In this document: one piece after another, positions 34,001 to 45,500 of the stretch | Layout: each line of letters opens with the position of its first letter | Position numbering within the stretch: position 1 is the first letter of the stretch | Assembly: GCA_013398275.1 (NCBI GenBank) | Contig: VZSE01002208.1 | Span: forward strand, 1 to 64,000 | Direction: 5' to 3' | DNA: 64,000 nt | DNA from: Promerops cafer | Taxonomy: Eukaryota > Chordata > Aves > Passeriformes > Nectariniidae | Program-made: the position numbers and the translations under genes | Notes under the pieces: generated by a model | What the model saw: the letters and a program-made list of their open reading frames with translations, nothing else | What the model was told of the DNA's origin: nothing | Databases searched by the model: none

Positions 34001-37000
34001 AAAGAATTAAAAACTGTAGTTTACAAGAGGGGGTATACTTACTGAAAGGGGAGAAAACAAAATTTAACCTTTCTAGCAAGACTTGTCTGAATGTTACAGA
34101 GAATATCAAACTCTTCTCAGCAGTGATTTATTTGGTTATGTCTGGTCTAGAAAATTGAGAGGAAGAAAATGCTACCACACTGCTGAATGCATCTAAACTA
34201 AATACATGATCACCAAGGAAGTAAAACAATCTTCCAGAACAAAGAGACTAAAAGGCTCCTGAGTCAGTGCTGGGCTTCTGCTATATGAACTGGGGAGAAT
34301 CAGTCAGTATGGTCCACTGACTGGGAAGCTGCTATTGCACAAAAGTCTGCACTGAGCAATTTTACACATGGGCGAGTGATCCCCAATGAATTGTGTTTTG
34401 AAACAAATGTACTGTTTCAAACAGGATTCTCACTATTCATTAAATAGGACTTGATAGCAAAAAAAACAGAAGATAAAAATCTCAAAAGTCAAAATGTGTT
34501 TTCAGTTTATTCAAAATTAAAATGTTGAACCATTTCTTTCAAAATTTCTCAGGAAAATTACCCAGAAAAGCAACAAAATATTTCCTTCTAGCACACATGC
34601 TAATGGAGGAATTTATTTTCCTTATTTTTCTTTTTAACAAAGGGCAAGGCACTGAAAGTGAGCATTAAAATGAAGATTCCATTTATTTGCATAGCTTTAG
34701 TTGGAGTTACCTTCTGAGTGGAGATTATATCCTACAAGAACTTGAAGATCAGCAACTGGCAAAATCTATTGTATATATTATTGGATGTGGTATTTACCAT
34801 GAAGTAACCAAAATTATAAGGAGGTGTCAACAGCAAGCTATTTTCTTTTCTTTCCATGGAAATGTGTGCCCTCATTTTCCAATAGATGTGTATCACTACT
34901 GCTCTTGGCAAAGGAGATGGTGCTGATATAAACAAAATTCATTTACTCATCAACAGTATAAATAAGATGCTGACTAAACCTGTAGTCAGGCAGCAAAACC
35001 TTCTATGCAGGACTGGGATGGAACTGGAGATCACAGCACGGGGACTGGCAGCTAGGTAGGGTGGTTGGGTCTTTACCCTCTACCTGCAGAACAACTGGAG
35101 TCCAAGGAAGACTGCTGCTTATCCAAGTCTCCCTACAGGAGGAGAGGCTTGATGATTTGCCAGCACTTGAGTGGAGCAGGTGTGTGTAAGAGTTTGCTGC
35201 TTTATTTATCTTGGAATGCAGAGACCCTAGAAATACCCAAACTTCCATGTGTCTCAGCCAGATTAGAGTGTCGTTCCTCTGGGAAAATGTCTGAGCCTCT
35301 CAAGATTTGCTGTAGGCCTGGATTAACTATGTTTTTTTGCCAAGAGCAGTTGGAAAGGGGGAAAGCATGGTTAGATAATACCTAAGAAAAGGTATGTACC
35401 TAAGATAAGGTAAAAAAAATGTAAGGAGAGCAATACCTAAGACATGGGCCTGTCTCACCACGTTGTTCTTGTTCAAAAATGCCATTTTGTGCTTACTTTT
35501 TTAGAAGCTTGAGGTATTTTTCAGTAGGCTGCTGTACCCAAAATTATTCCACAGGAGCATATTCCTAATTATACTTCCCAGTGTGTAATCCATGCCAATA
35601 GGAGAAGCTGGAAGTTGAAAGTCTGGCAAATGACAGTCTGGCAAATGGTCTATTAAGCTAAAGGAGACATAGAGGATTGTTTTCCTGTAATTCCATTACT
35701 TATTCGGTCATCAAAGTGGGATTCCATTTTCACTCAAAATGTAAAGATTTGCTGATGTTTCCAAAACACAGGGATTCAACAGAACCACTTAAAAATATTT
35801 GTAATGTAAATATGTAAGAATCATAAGCATATTTATGACAGGTCAGCAATGCTGCCAGCTTTGTGCCCTCTTTTCTATTTTAGTTCCTTTACCCAGAAAT
35901 AACCATTCCATTGCAAAAGAAGACTTGAAGTGACTCCAAATGTAATATACTTTCTCCAAAATCTGTGCTTGCATAGCTATATAAGCCAGGAATAGCTGGT
36001 GGAGCTTAGCTATCTTACTAAATATGCAAGATCTTTGTCATTTACAGCTACACTGGACAAAGTTAGAAAGACTGTGGTAATAAGACAACCTTGCATCATT
36101 TCTCCTTCTTGTAGGATAGGAATCAAAATATTTAATTAAATTTGAGGATATCTAAGCAACCCTGTGTGTAGTTAATCACATGTTCTCAAGCCCAAGAGGT
36201 GCCACTTTTCTGTAATAAAAGATGCTTAAGATGCTGTGTCTGTTGTGTGTGTTCATGATTGTGAAGCAAGAGGACACAGCATTTAAGCTGTTCTTTTTCC
36301 TTAGCAATAGTGGATTGAGTTTCTGTCCCCCTCTTATACATACATGTGGGCTTGGAGAGAATGTCCTTTCTTTCAGCTCTTCTGAAAGTGAGTCGAGCTG
36401 AAATAGTCAAGAGTGAGGTGAGAGAGGCAGAAAAAAGGAAAAAACATGTAGATAGCAGACCTCAAAGAATTCAAGTTACAAGTAACCAGCCATCTTTTCT
36501 TTCTCTGGGAGATGATCCACATATCTGCATTCTCCAGAGTACTTGAGACAATATGCCACACTCAGTATTACCAAGAGGTGACTTATAAAGACTGTCATGA
36601 AAAAATTGAGCTTGACACAGTTCTACTAATGGAGTACTGTTCCTAAATACCTCTGTCTAGTATTGAACAAAGAAACTGAAAAAAATATGTCAGGTGTAAA
36701 AGCAAGATAGTGTCCCTTGCTAATGGAAGTTACTCATGTAGACCATGAGGACTGGGATGAGAAAATAACAAATAGTCTTGAAGCAGAGCAGTGCTGTGCA
36801 GAAAAAACTGCCATGGACTTTTTGGTGAGATTCTAAGTCAAATGGAGCCTGGAATAAGTAGGGAAGCTTCACATCTGGCCATTCCCCAGTTCTTCAAGGC
36901 TTATTTACTTGTGACAAGCCAAGGCTACTCCTCTGAGAGTGGTGGTGTCAGACAAGTATGACCTGACAGGTTCAGTCCTTCCTCTTTGGCAATGAGGTGA

Positions 37001-37724
37001 GTGCCAGTATGGCTTTCGCCCTGTGAGCAGGGCTGTGTCAGTGTCCAGGACTTCTTGGTCTTGGGATCTCAGTGCTGGGGTTGAGGCCAATCTGTGCTGT
37101 CACACAGCAGAAGGTGAGGGGTAATATGCAAAGGGCTTACCAGAGCCCAGCTTCAAGAGAAAAGCTGTATCTGCTGGAGCTGGCGTGTAGGCTCTAGTGT
37201 GCACCTGAATGCTCTTTGCCACTTCCTGGTAAGAGAAGTCAAGTATCCTGATGCTGAGACAGGATTGATCCACTGAAAACTGAGTGACAGGCTGCCACAC
37301 TTCATTTATCCAGTGATCCTATGGTTTTTCTTTAGCTAGAGTATTTGTAGCCACAGAGGTCATGCTGTTTTCTTAAAATCTCTCAAGCAGTGAGATGTTT
37401 AGGCAGTATTTTCTGGGTTTGGAAATCTACAGGGTAAATGGCCACCAGCAGATGGACCACAGGTGTTCAGTGGGGTGATTCATAGGAACATGTGGCATCA
37501 GGTGCAGAAGTCAAATGCCATCATGGGACTTTAACAGCATGTAGGCAGCAGGAGGAGGATTAGGCCACATGCTTTGCCACATATGAAGGCTTTGAGGATA
37601 TCTAAGGTCAGAACTGTGTCAAAATGAAAGAAAAATATGGTAAGATGAGAAAGGAATGGCAAACTGCAGCTGGTTATTGACTGATGGCAGCTAAAGAAAA
37701 GGCTTTTACTCATTCCATGCGAGG
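31066..37724. other. Unique AT-rich sequence, no gene seen
   Basis: About 6.7 kb. Frames reach 121 codons (32791-33156, -) and 139 codons (33271-33690, +), but neither has motifs, repeats or a neighbour suggesting a gene. A 15-bp two-copy tandem (AGTCTGGCAAATGAC) lies at 35620-35647. Confidence 0.5.
35620..35647. repeat. Two-copy 15-bp tandem repeat
   Basis: AGTCTGGCAAATGAC followed at once by AGTCTGGCAAATGG. It is a slippage duplication. Confidence 0.85.
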
Positions 37725-37729
37725 ATGTG
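37725..37729. repeat. Target-site duplication, 5' copy (ATGTG)
   Basis: ATGTG directly before the LTR start TGTCTCGG at 37730, matching 39126-39130. Confidence 0.85.
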
Positions 37730-38476
37730 TGTCTCGGTTTGGGAGGAAGTGAGTTTTTTGGGAAGTTTTAGTTAAACCAATCAGTGGTCAGATTCGAATA
37801 TTGACACCTGGTGTGACCACTGAAGACGTGAGTCACCTCTGCAGACACACGGGGTTAAAAGCAGAGATTTCCCAGAGTTCGCTCTCTTTCGCCCGTGGTA
37901 GCCCAGGGAGCGGCACCGTCTCTGCCCCGCCCGGCCACATGGCTGGGTGGGGAGGGGAGCCATGGAGGCCCAGGCTGAGGTAGGCCGGAGCCCTGGAGAG
38001 AGAGAGAAGGTGGAAGGGAATGGAACCGGGCCAGCCCTGCAGGACCGAGGGGTGGAAAAAACACCGAGGTATCTTTTGTTCCCCACCCCCAACCCCAGAA
38101 GAGCGAGCGAGCCTGTGCCGGCAGAGGAGGCGGCAGGGGGGGTGATGCCCAGCATGTGGGAGTGCCACCGTGAGATCTCAGTGCCCTGAGGGCAGCGGAG
38201 CTCGGACTTTTAACCCTTTCCTGGGTGAAGGAAACTTTGTGAAACATTAGTCCTCCTGGCTGGTGGTTGGAGAGAGAAGAGAGACAGTCTGGGACCTGAG
38301 ATGTTAAGAAGAAGATGTGGAAAAGCTGAAGTGGGAGGAGATGATGGAGTGGCTTTTTTTAGCTGGACTTTTTTCTTGTATAGCCATAGACTGAACCAAG
38401 CTACCTGTAATACATGAAACTGCATTTAGGTAGATGCTATAGCCTGAGCCAAGAGACTGACCTGCTGTAATGATAT

Positions 38477-38484
38477 TATATAAA
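38477..38484 (+). promoter_or_regulatory. TATA box of solo LTR copy 2
   Basis: TATATAAA followed by GGAGTGAACAG, identical to the box in copy 1. It marks the U3/R transition about 25-30 bp downstream. Confidence 0.7.
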
Positions 38485-38992
38485 GGAGTGAACAGAGGAA
38501 GATGAAGAGGGCGTGGTGGTGCCTTCCATCTTCAGGGAGAAGAGCTCTGTTCTTGAGAAAACCCTCGGCCCCAGGGGATGAGAAAATGGGGGGGACTGTT
38601 GTCCCAAAAATGAGACACGGTTGTTTTTTTGGCACTTGGCAAAGCATCCTTGAAGAGCATGCTGTGAGCAGTTTCGGTCCATGGACGGTGGTGAGAGCAC
38701 TGTACATGGAAGGAGGATGTCACCATGGCAGAGTTTCTCCGGGCGGTGCCATGTGTGACAAGGAAACATGGGGAGTTTCAACCCTGTTTCGTGGGGAGGA
38801 CTGTGGTACAAGAGAGACTCCTCTCTCCCCTGGTGGACTGAGAATTGATTACTTGAGTGAGGGTAACTTGATCAGGACTCCAAGATTTTTTTATCTCACT
38901 GTGCTTTGGTGAAATTTGGGTGGGAGGAGGAGGAATGGTTTAAAGGGTTTTCATTCTGTTTCCTGTGTGTTTCTGATGTTAGTTTGTAGTTT

Positions 38993-38998
38993 AATAAA
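38993..38998 (+). terminator. Poly(A) signal of solo LTR copy 2
   Basis: AATAAA in TTTAATAAAGTTTTTG, followed by a T-rich stretch. It lies about 510 bp after the TATA box, so R is unusually long if this is the signal used. Confidence 0.75.
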
Positions 38999-39125
38999 GT
39001 TTTTGTTTCCTCTCTTTTTCTAAGTTTGAGCCTGCTCTGCTCTGTTCCTGGTCACATCTCACAGCAGTTAAAGAAAATATATTTTCATGGGGTCACTGGC
39101 ATTGGGCCAGCGCCAAACGATGACA

Positions 39126-39130
39126 ATGTG
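39126..39130. repeat. Target-site duplication, 3' copy (ATGTG)
   Basis: ATGTG directly after the LTR terminus ...GATGACA at 39125, matching 37725-37729. Confidence 0.85.
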
Positions 39131-42100
39131 GGAGGCATGTCTTGAGTAATGTGAGTGTTTCATGTTTGGAGCAGAGGTGTGACCTGCATCTATGATAAGA
39201 CTAATGGAAGAGAAATCCTTGGCTCTAGGCCTTTGTGACTCAAAACAGTTCAGGGTATAAATGGATCTGTGCTCCATTACCTGAAGGAAAAAACATAAGC
39301 TGTTTATATAGTTACCTAGAGAGGGATATTAATTCCATAGAGCTGAACAAGCAGCAGTTGCTTTATCCAAAATATTTCTGATTGATAGTCTTAATTTCTT
39401 GTCTCTGAACACAGCACACACTGTTTTTGCTGAGGGCAGCAGCAAGCAATCCTAATGACCTCTGTAGCACTGGGGTGGGCTTGAGATTCTGAATGGCAGT
39501 ACCTTTGACCCTCATCAGCTGCTGCACACTCCTGGGCTTGTGAGTCCCTGTGGCAATGGCTTGGCTGAAAAGAAATACTGTTCTTGTCATTCCCTGCTAC
39601 ATCTTCTCCTCACTCCTCCAAAGCTGTTTATAGGTGCAACCCTCTGTTCCTCAGAATTTCAAGTATGTTTGTGGTAGTTGCTTTTTGCTCCTGTTTTGCA
39701 TCAAAGAAAGGTACAAATAAGAAGAATCAGATAGCAGGCTAAACATACTCCAAAGAATGGATATAGGGACCAAAAGCAAGAAGAGTGATGTGTGGAAGGC
39801 AAATCAAATGCCAAAGGAACTGTCACTCCACAAAGCAACTGTGGAAACCTTGATGTGCAAATTAAAATAATACCAAGTTATTTGACTAAAAGTGACTTTG
39901 GGGAGGTAGGGGTGCAATTTTTTGTAATTATTCAGACCTGGTTGGATGCACCTCAGTTTGATTTAGAGATCAACCATTTGTCTTAAACTATAGATGCTCA
40001 AATTCCCTTTTTTATTTTACTTTTCAAAACAGGTTTAAAATAACAGCTAGAGTGAATCTTAATGGGTTAATTCAACTCTTTACATATAGATGCTCTTGAA
40101 CCAAACCTTGGAGTCAAACATCTGTGAGCTTTGGGGAAATCCAGGTTCATGCTTTGCAGCTGAAACTCATCTTTGTTTTAAATACATTTTTGTGACAGAT
40201 GCCAAAACTTCCCATGAGCAATTTCTCCCTGATTCCACACCCACGTCAAATGAGAATATAGCTGCAACTTCATTATGGATCTTTTCTTTACTTGATTTTC
40301 TTACGTGGTAACTTATGGCCTTTTATTAAAAGGTTGTAATCCAAACTCTCCCTGAATGTAACAGATAATTCCCAGCTTATGTATCTCCCCTGCTTGAACT
40401 GCAAAATATAATTAGTGTCTCTTCTGAATTGCTTTGTTTTTCCCTTTCTTTCCCCCTACTTCATCTTGCTGCAGTGAATTTTGACTTGGTATGAGTTACA
40501 GCTGGGTATCAGACCTAAATGTTTAGTTATTTGGTTTCTGGCCTGGTAACCTTGTTTTATGGCATGTTGTATAATGGAACCTCATGGAATATGCTGATAT
40601 GGATTAATGTGCAGGACCAGGCTAATCACCTATTAATATCCATTAATAGGCTTGTTAATCACCTTAAATATCCGTTTGGTATCTCTTGATGCTATTAACA
40701 TGTTTGTCCTTTGTTTTTATATGCAACAGGGATGAGGACTAAGATAAAACATATGAATTAATAGAGGACGGCTGAAATTAGTACATAACCTTGGAGTGTC
40801 CCTCACAAAAAAGCAGTAAAAGGAGTAAAATGGCATAACCAAAGAACCTCTCCCAGATTATTGGATCTGCAGGTTAAATTCAAACTCTATAAATGGATTC
40901 TCCTGTGTATTTATCCATATTTACATATATGTGGCATATATACCAGTCTTTATAAGCCTACAGGACTCCAGGAAAACCTTACAGAAAATTTGTGCATCAG
41001 TAGCTAGGTAGTTACAGCACTAAACTGCACATTCAATAGCTCAGTCAATGAGACTGAGTCAGTGCTTTTATTAAATTGGTTCCAGTTTTGCACTGTGGGG
41101 TGGAATCCAGGAGTTTAAACTATCAGGAAGGTACCAGTACCTGGAACACAAGAGGATTTCTACTACACATTTCATGGTCTGCTGAAGCAGCTCTGCTCTA
41201 ACATGCTTTATGTTGGCTGTAGAGGCTAGCTAAGAACTATCTGGTACTGCTGCTGCAACTTGCTCTCTCATAATCACCTGTAACCATAATGTAAAGGATA
41301 GAGTGGATGTTTGCAAACATTAGCTGAGGGCAGTATGAGACTCATTTGTAGGAAAGTTATAGCTACAGAGGAGGCCCCATACCAGCTGCAACCACAAATC
41401 TGTTTTTTGTTGGTTTGGGTTATTTTCTAGGTTACCACACTCTTACTTTTGTAAATTAATATGGCCTCCATCATCCTTGTACCTGAATGCCTTGCAAATT
41501 GCAATATTCTTATCTTCACAGTCACGTTGTGATGTGAAGAGATACTTATATTCCCATCTCCCCAAAGATACACTCACTAAGATCACAGAGATCAACTTAT
41601 TACTGCCATTCATTGTCACTATTAGCTCCTCTGTTATTTATTTAAGTCTTTTTTTGATCTGAAATATTTTTGGTTGTTCCCTTTAATCATTTAAAGTATT
41701 GTTTACTCTCTTCCTCCTTTCCCCATTTGCAGGGATTATTGCCCTGTTTGATCTTGGCTCTTTGGAGCATGCACTCAGTAACATTCTAAGAGATTGCCCA
41801 CTAAAGGGCTTCAGCAGCAGCTGTGCCTGTGTATTGGGTGGCATAAATGAAGGTATTCTTCTAAACTCAGGTACAACAAGCAGGATTGTTAAATCCAGGA
41901 CCTCAGGGTGGGGTTTCTAGGAGCATAGTTGTGTCAATTTTGTTGAAGTGTGATTATCTTTCTTTTTCTTCTGCTCTTTCCTTCTCCCCTTTTACCAAGC
42001 TCGATTAAGATAACACAAAACTTTTGGTGGGCATTGTTTTGACTTAAATGGGGCATCTATCGATTTAGCGCTATCAGTCTGGGAAAACAGTTGCTGTCAG

Positions 42101-42298
42101 CAGATTACCTTACCCACCATTTATGGAGATAATTTTAATCAGAGATTAATTATTTCATTATATTTTCGAGTATTTGCAGGAAATACAAATATTTCATAGT
42201 CTTCTTTTTTTCATTCCACATTTCTTTTCATCTTTATGGTTTGTGTCTAATAGCAAATGTATTTTATTGTCCTCATTGCAAAGGAAATCACCCACTCT
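39131..42298. other. Unique AT-rich sequence with candidate regulatory blocks, no gene seen
   Basis: About 3.2 kb without a recognisable gene. Two AT-rich blocks dense in ATTA-type motifs (40621-40675 and 42000-42200) are the notable content. Confidence 0.45.
40621..40675. promoter_or_regulatory. AT-rich palindrome and direct repeat with homeodomain-type cores
   Basis: CCTATTAAT, ATCC, ATTAATAGG forms a perfect 9-bp inverted repeat (40629-40650). It overlaps a direct repeat: CTAATCACCTATTAATATCC is echoed by TTAATCACCTTAAATATCC about 35 bp later. Five TAAT/ATTA cores fall within 55 bp. This density is typical of homeodomain-bound elements, but also arises in AT-rich DNA. Function is inference. 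Confidence 0.35.
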
Positions 42299-42514
42299 TT
42301 ATTTTGGCTCATCTTCTGTAGGATCAGTCATGCTGGCAAGGTGACATACGACAGCAGTGAAAGTGCTCAACATTTTTTCCAAGCAACTTCTTTGCTCTTT
42401 TGGGTCTAATTCCAAGCTTCTTAATGCTGCAGAGAAAATATTATTAATATATTGTGATTCTTGGCACTCATCAAACATGCTGTTGGTGTTCAACAAGTGA
42501 CTTTCCTTCCCCAC
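42299..42514 (-). other. Possible terminal exon, unrecognised protein end
   Basis: The minus strand is open for 71 codons with a balanced, non-repetitive composition and an acidic end, ...CHLASMTDPTEDEPK, then TAA. Inside it, TAATATTTTCTCTGCAG (minus strand of 42427-42443) is a good splice acceptor. An exon from 42426 down to the stop at 42299 would encode about 41 residues beginning near LRSLELDPKEQRSC. An AATAAA (minus, 42298-42303) overlaps the stop codon. I do not recognise the protein, and no matching upstream exon was identified within the window. It may equally be a chance frame or a non-coding RNA exon. Confidence 0.2.
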
Positions 42515-45500
42515 ATGGCATGTGAAGTTTCAGGGCCCGGTTCCCATTCCTCTGTGTACATGTCAGATCAATGTAAATATGATGAAGCCAAATAATGACA
42601 TAGTTTTCCATAGTTTCTCAGGGTTAGGTGCTGCATGACTGCAATGAGAAACCAGCTCACAATGTTTGCCTCATCTGACAACTGTTTCCAGTAGCACCGA
42701 CATAAGAGAACAGGCCAAGAGGCACTGCTGAGCTCAGTGGCAGATCTTTGGCACTGCTGTGTTTGTGAAGGCTTTGCTTCCTTATCCTGTTCCTGCTACA
42801 TCTCTAATTTGTTTAGCATACAGCAAGTCTCATTATTCTTAATAGGAGTTGTTGAGAAGTGAATATGTTTGAAAGTCTGCCTGTACATGCTTAATGAACA
42901 TGCTCAAGGGAAATCAAACACTTGCAATTCCTATAGAAATTCCTCATTGAACCCCAAAGACTTTTTTTAAGCAGAAAGAACAGTTACTTCATGCAGAAAA
43001 TATGTCTTCTATGTGCCTTGCTCTTTCTTCCTTTCTCAATCGCTATGTGAGAATATTTTCACTGTGTTTTTAACATATTTTACCTGTATTTTACTGCCAG
43101 TAGAAAAATAAAACTATATGGCAAAATCTATATGTGGTGTACCACTGGTGCAACTCACTCAAGCTACTACCATTTGGGAGTCCAAGATAGGTGCTGCAAC
43201 TACCCATTTACACCACAGGAAAGTACCTATCTTCTACTACATGTTCCAGCAGCTGACATCAAGGGTTTTTTCTGCCATCTTGCATAGATGGTAGATTTTT
43301 TTCTGGGCAGGACAAAAGGTCTCTCAAGTTATAGATCCTCTATGCTGTACCACTCTCCATAGAGTCCATATTTTAACTCATGGGGATTCAGCATGATCCA
43401 TGTCCTGATTTTCCTCCTTCTGCATTAATTACTGGGAGAAGAGGAAATGAGGGCATCTTTCTGTGCTAGCACAGTGTGCTAGGCTTGGTGAGTTTCCGGT
43501 ATGATGCCTAGGTGAGCATTAGTCTCTTTTCCCTGTTGTATCTACTATGTCCTCATAGTCGGAGGTAATGCCAACCACTTTTCTCTAGTAAAACTTTTGA
43601 TACCTATAGCTAGGTCATTAGTGGCCAGTGATTCTGTAAAGATACCCAAACGGTCAAAGTGATATTGGATGCTATGGCAGAACAGCAAAAATGAGGAACC
43701 TCTGCCTCCTCAGACAGACTGGAGCCTCGCCTGGCTGGTCTCTGCACTGCGATCGCTGCAATCGCCTTGTTCTGACGTGGCCAAAATGACCAGGAGTGTT
43801 CAGCTGGGAAAACATCTGTCTCCTGCCTTCTTGCGTGAATCACTGTCTCTGCATACCTGCCAGAAGCACCTTTCTTCAGGGTTTACCTGTCCTAATGGTG
43901 ATCTCAGTGGAAAGCATGAGTCACTTCCAGTATTTGTGAGTCATCTAGCCAAGTCTTAGATAATAGCAACAGTGTTGAGGAAAAATTACAGCATGTAATA
44001 GAAAACTCTTGAATTAATTCCATTAATTTTAAATCCATCTGTAGATTATTGTAACGGGGTGAAATTTTCGTTGTGCTCTAGAAATGACTTTAATATTTTA
44101 TATAAGTATTATTATCTACCAAATTCCATAGACCTTTGATCTCACTAAAGCCTTAGCTTTGTTTGGGGTTGTTTGTTGCCTTCTGGGGACATCTTTCACA
44201 ACGAAGTATCACACAAGGATGTTTAATTTAGAATCCTTCCAACTTAACTTGCAGATGAGCTTCTCCTTCCTCTTGGCTGGTTTACATGATCTTGGGCTGA
44301 AGTGATCGTGAGTCTTTGGTTTTAATTTAAGCAGAACTGGGATTTTAGCTTCAGTCTTGTATCTCTCTGATGAAAATCTTGAACCACTCGACATATAACC
44401 CCTGAATTTAGTCTACCATTTTAGCTGTTCAAAGGGCTTTTCATTTGCAAAGCCCTGTATATGGGCTTCCTGTTTGTTTTTTAATTCAAGCTGGCCTAGA
44501 AAAATTACAAAAGCAGACTGAAATAACAAAGCTACTTCTCTTGTTTTACTTGTAGATCTGAGAAACGACTAAGTAAATGTCAGCCAGATTTAATTCAAAA
44601 AGCAAAACAGCTTTTTATCTTAGGTGTTAAACTTCACTTTGAATAATAATGAACCCCTAGAATTGCTGATAGGTAGACTCTCTAGCTTTAAAATAAAAGG
44701 GGGGGGGGACATGGAGAGTAGGATCAGGAACTATTATTGTAATTCAATGTACTGTTATTGTAATTGATGAATTACACAATAGGGAGCAGCTCTGTACAGT
44801 TAATAACAAGTGATGAAATTAGATCTCTGCATCGGAGAACTCGGTTGTATCACTTGTCCTCTCCTGGGAGCATGGGATAGATGTGCTGGGTGCTCTGCAT
44901 CCTGCTTGCCCAGTGGAGCCCTTCCTTTCAGACACACAAAGTGTGCAGCACATTGTGTGTCTGTTTTAGCAGATGAGTGGAAATGATGCACCAGAGTGAT
45001 GGTGCCAGACGTGAGGTGAGAAAAATAACCCAAAACCTTTCTAGATATTGCTTTTTAAGCTGCTCTCATAACAGACATTTAGAAGATACAAGAGTACAAC
45101 CATGCTTTTCTTCTTTGCTGTTTCTACCTGAGAAGGTAATCTTTCTCGGGGACAAATGAGGAAAATATTTAATTACATTTATGAGAAAGGCAGCAAAGAT
45201 AAGCAATGGACGTTTTACTCTGTATTTGTGGGTGTATGAATACTTTGTGGGGAGGGAAAAGGTCTTCTCACTTCCCCGGTTATTCATTGCTTGTCTGAAG
45301 CTTGCCTAATTGCACGCTGAGAGGTTATCAATTCTAGCAAAGTTATCATTAGGGGATACTGATTTTTTTTTCCAATCAACTTTTCCAGTGGCTCAAAATG
45401 GTTAATATTTATTAAAGGAAGAAAGTCAAGGCAGAAGAAGAAAATCAATTTGTAAGCTAACAGTGGGGGGAAAAAAATCCCTGCTAGTGCTAGTTCTTGA

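Larger units (their letters stand above)
37730..39125 (+). mobile_element. Solo LTR of an endogenous retrovirus (copy 2, plus orientation)
   Basis: This is a complete 1,396-bp LTR, the inverted partner of 4527-5922. It begins TGTCTCGGTTTGG and ends CCAAACGATGACA, giving imperfect terminal inverted repeats. It is flanked by a perfect 5-bp duplication ATGTG that differs from that of copy 1, so this is a separate insertion event. The order is a U3 with a CpG-rich block (about 37855-38215), TATATAAA (38477-38484), a long R region, AATAAA (38993-38998) and a short U5. No primer-binding site, gag, pol or env follows. Such solo LTRs arise by recombination between the two LTRs of a provirus. Compared with copy 1, the canonical poly(A) signal is kept. 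Many CpG sites remain, suggesting moderate youth. The class III (ERVL-like) call rests only on duplication length and terminal sequence. Confidence 0.93.

Noticed and set aside
38502..38912. 136-codon sense frame in the R region of LTR copy 2 as a possible LTR-encoded protein
   Set aside because: The matching region in copy 1 is interrupted (only a 95-codon frame remains), and no known motif is seen. It is treated as non-coding LTR sequence.
4527..39125. The two 1.4-kb LTRs as the ends of one 34.6-kb provirus
   Set aside because: They are in opposite orientation, have different target-site duplications, and nothing between them resembles gag, pol or env.
44209..44394. Basic 61-codon minus-strand frame as a small protein or exon
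   Set aside because: Composition is plausible, but no motif, splice context or promoter supports it.
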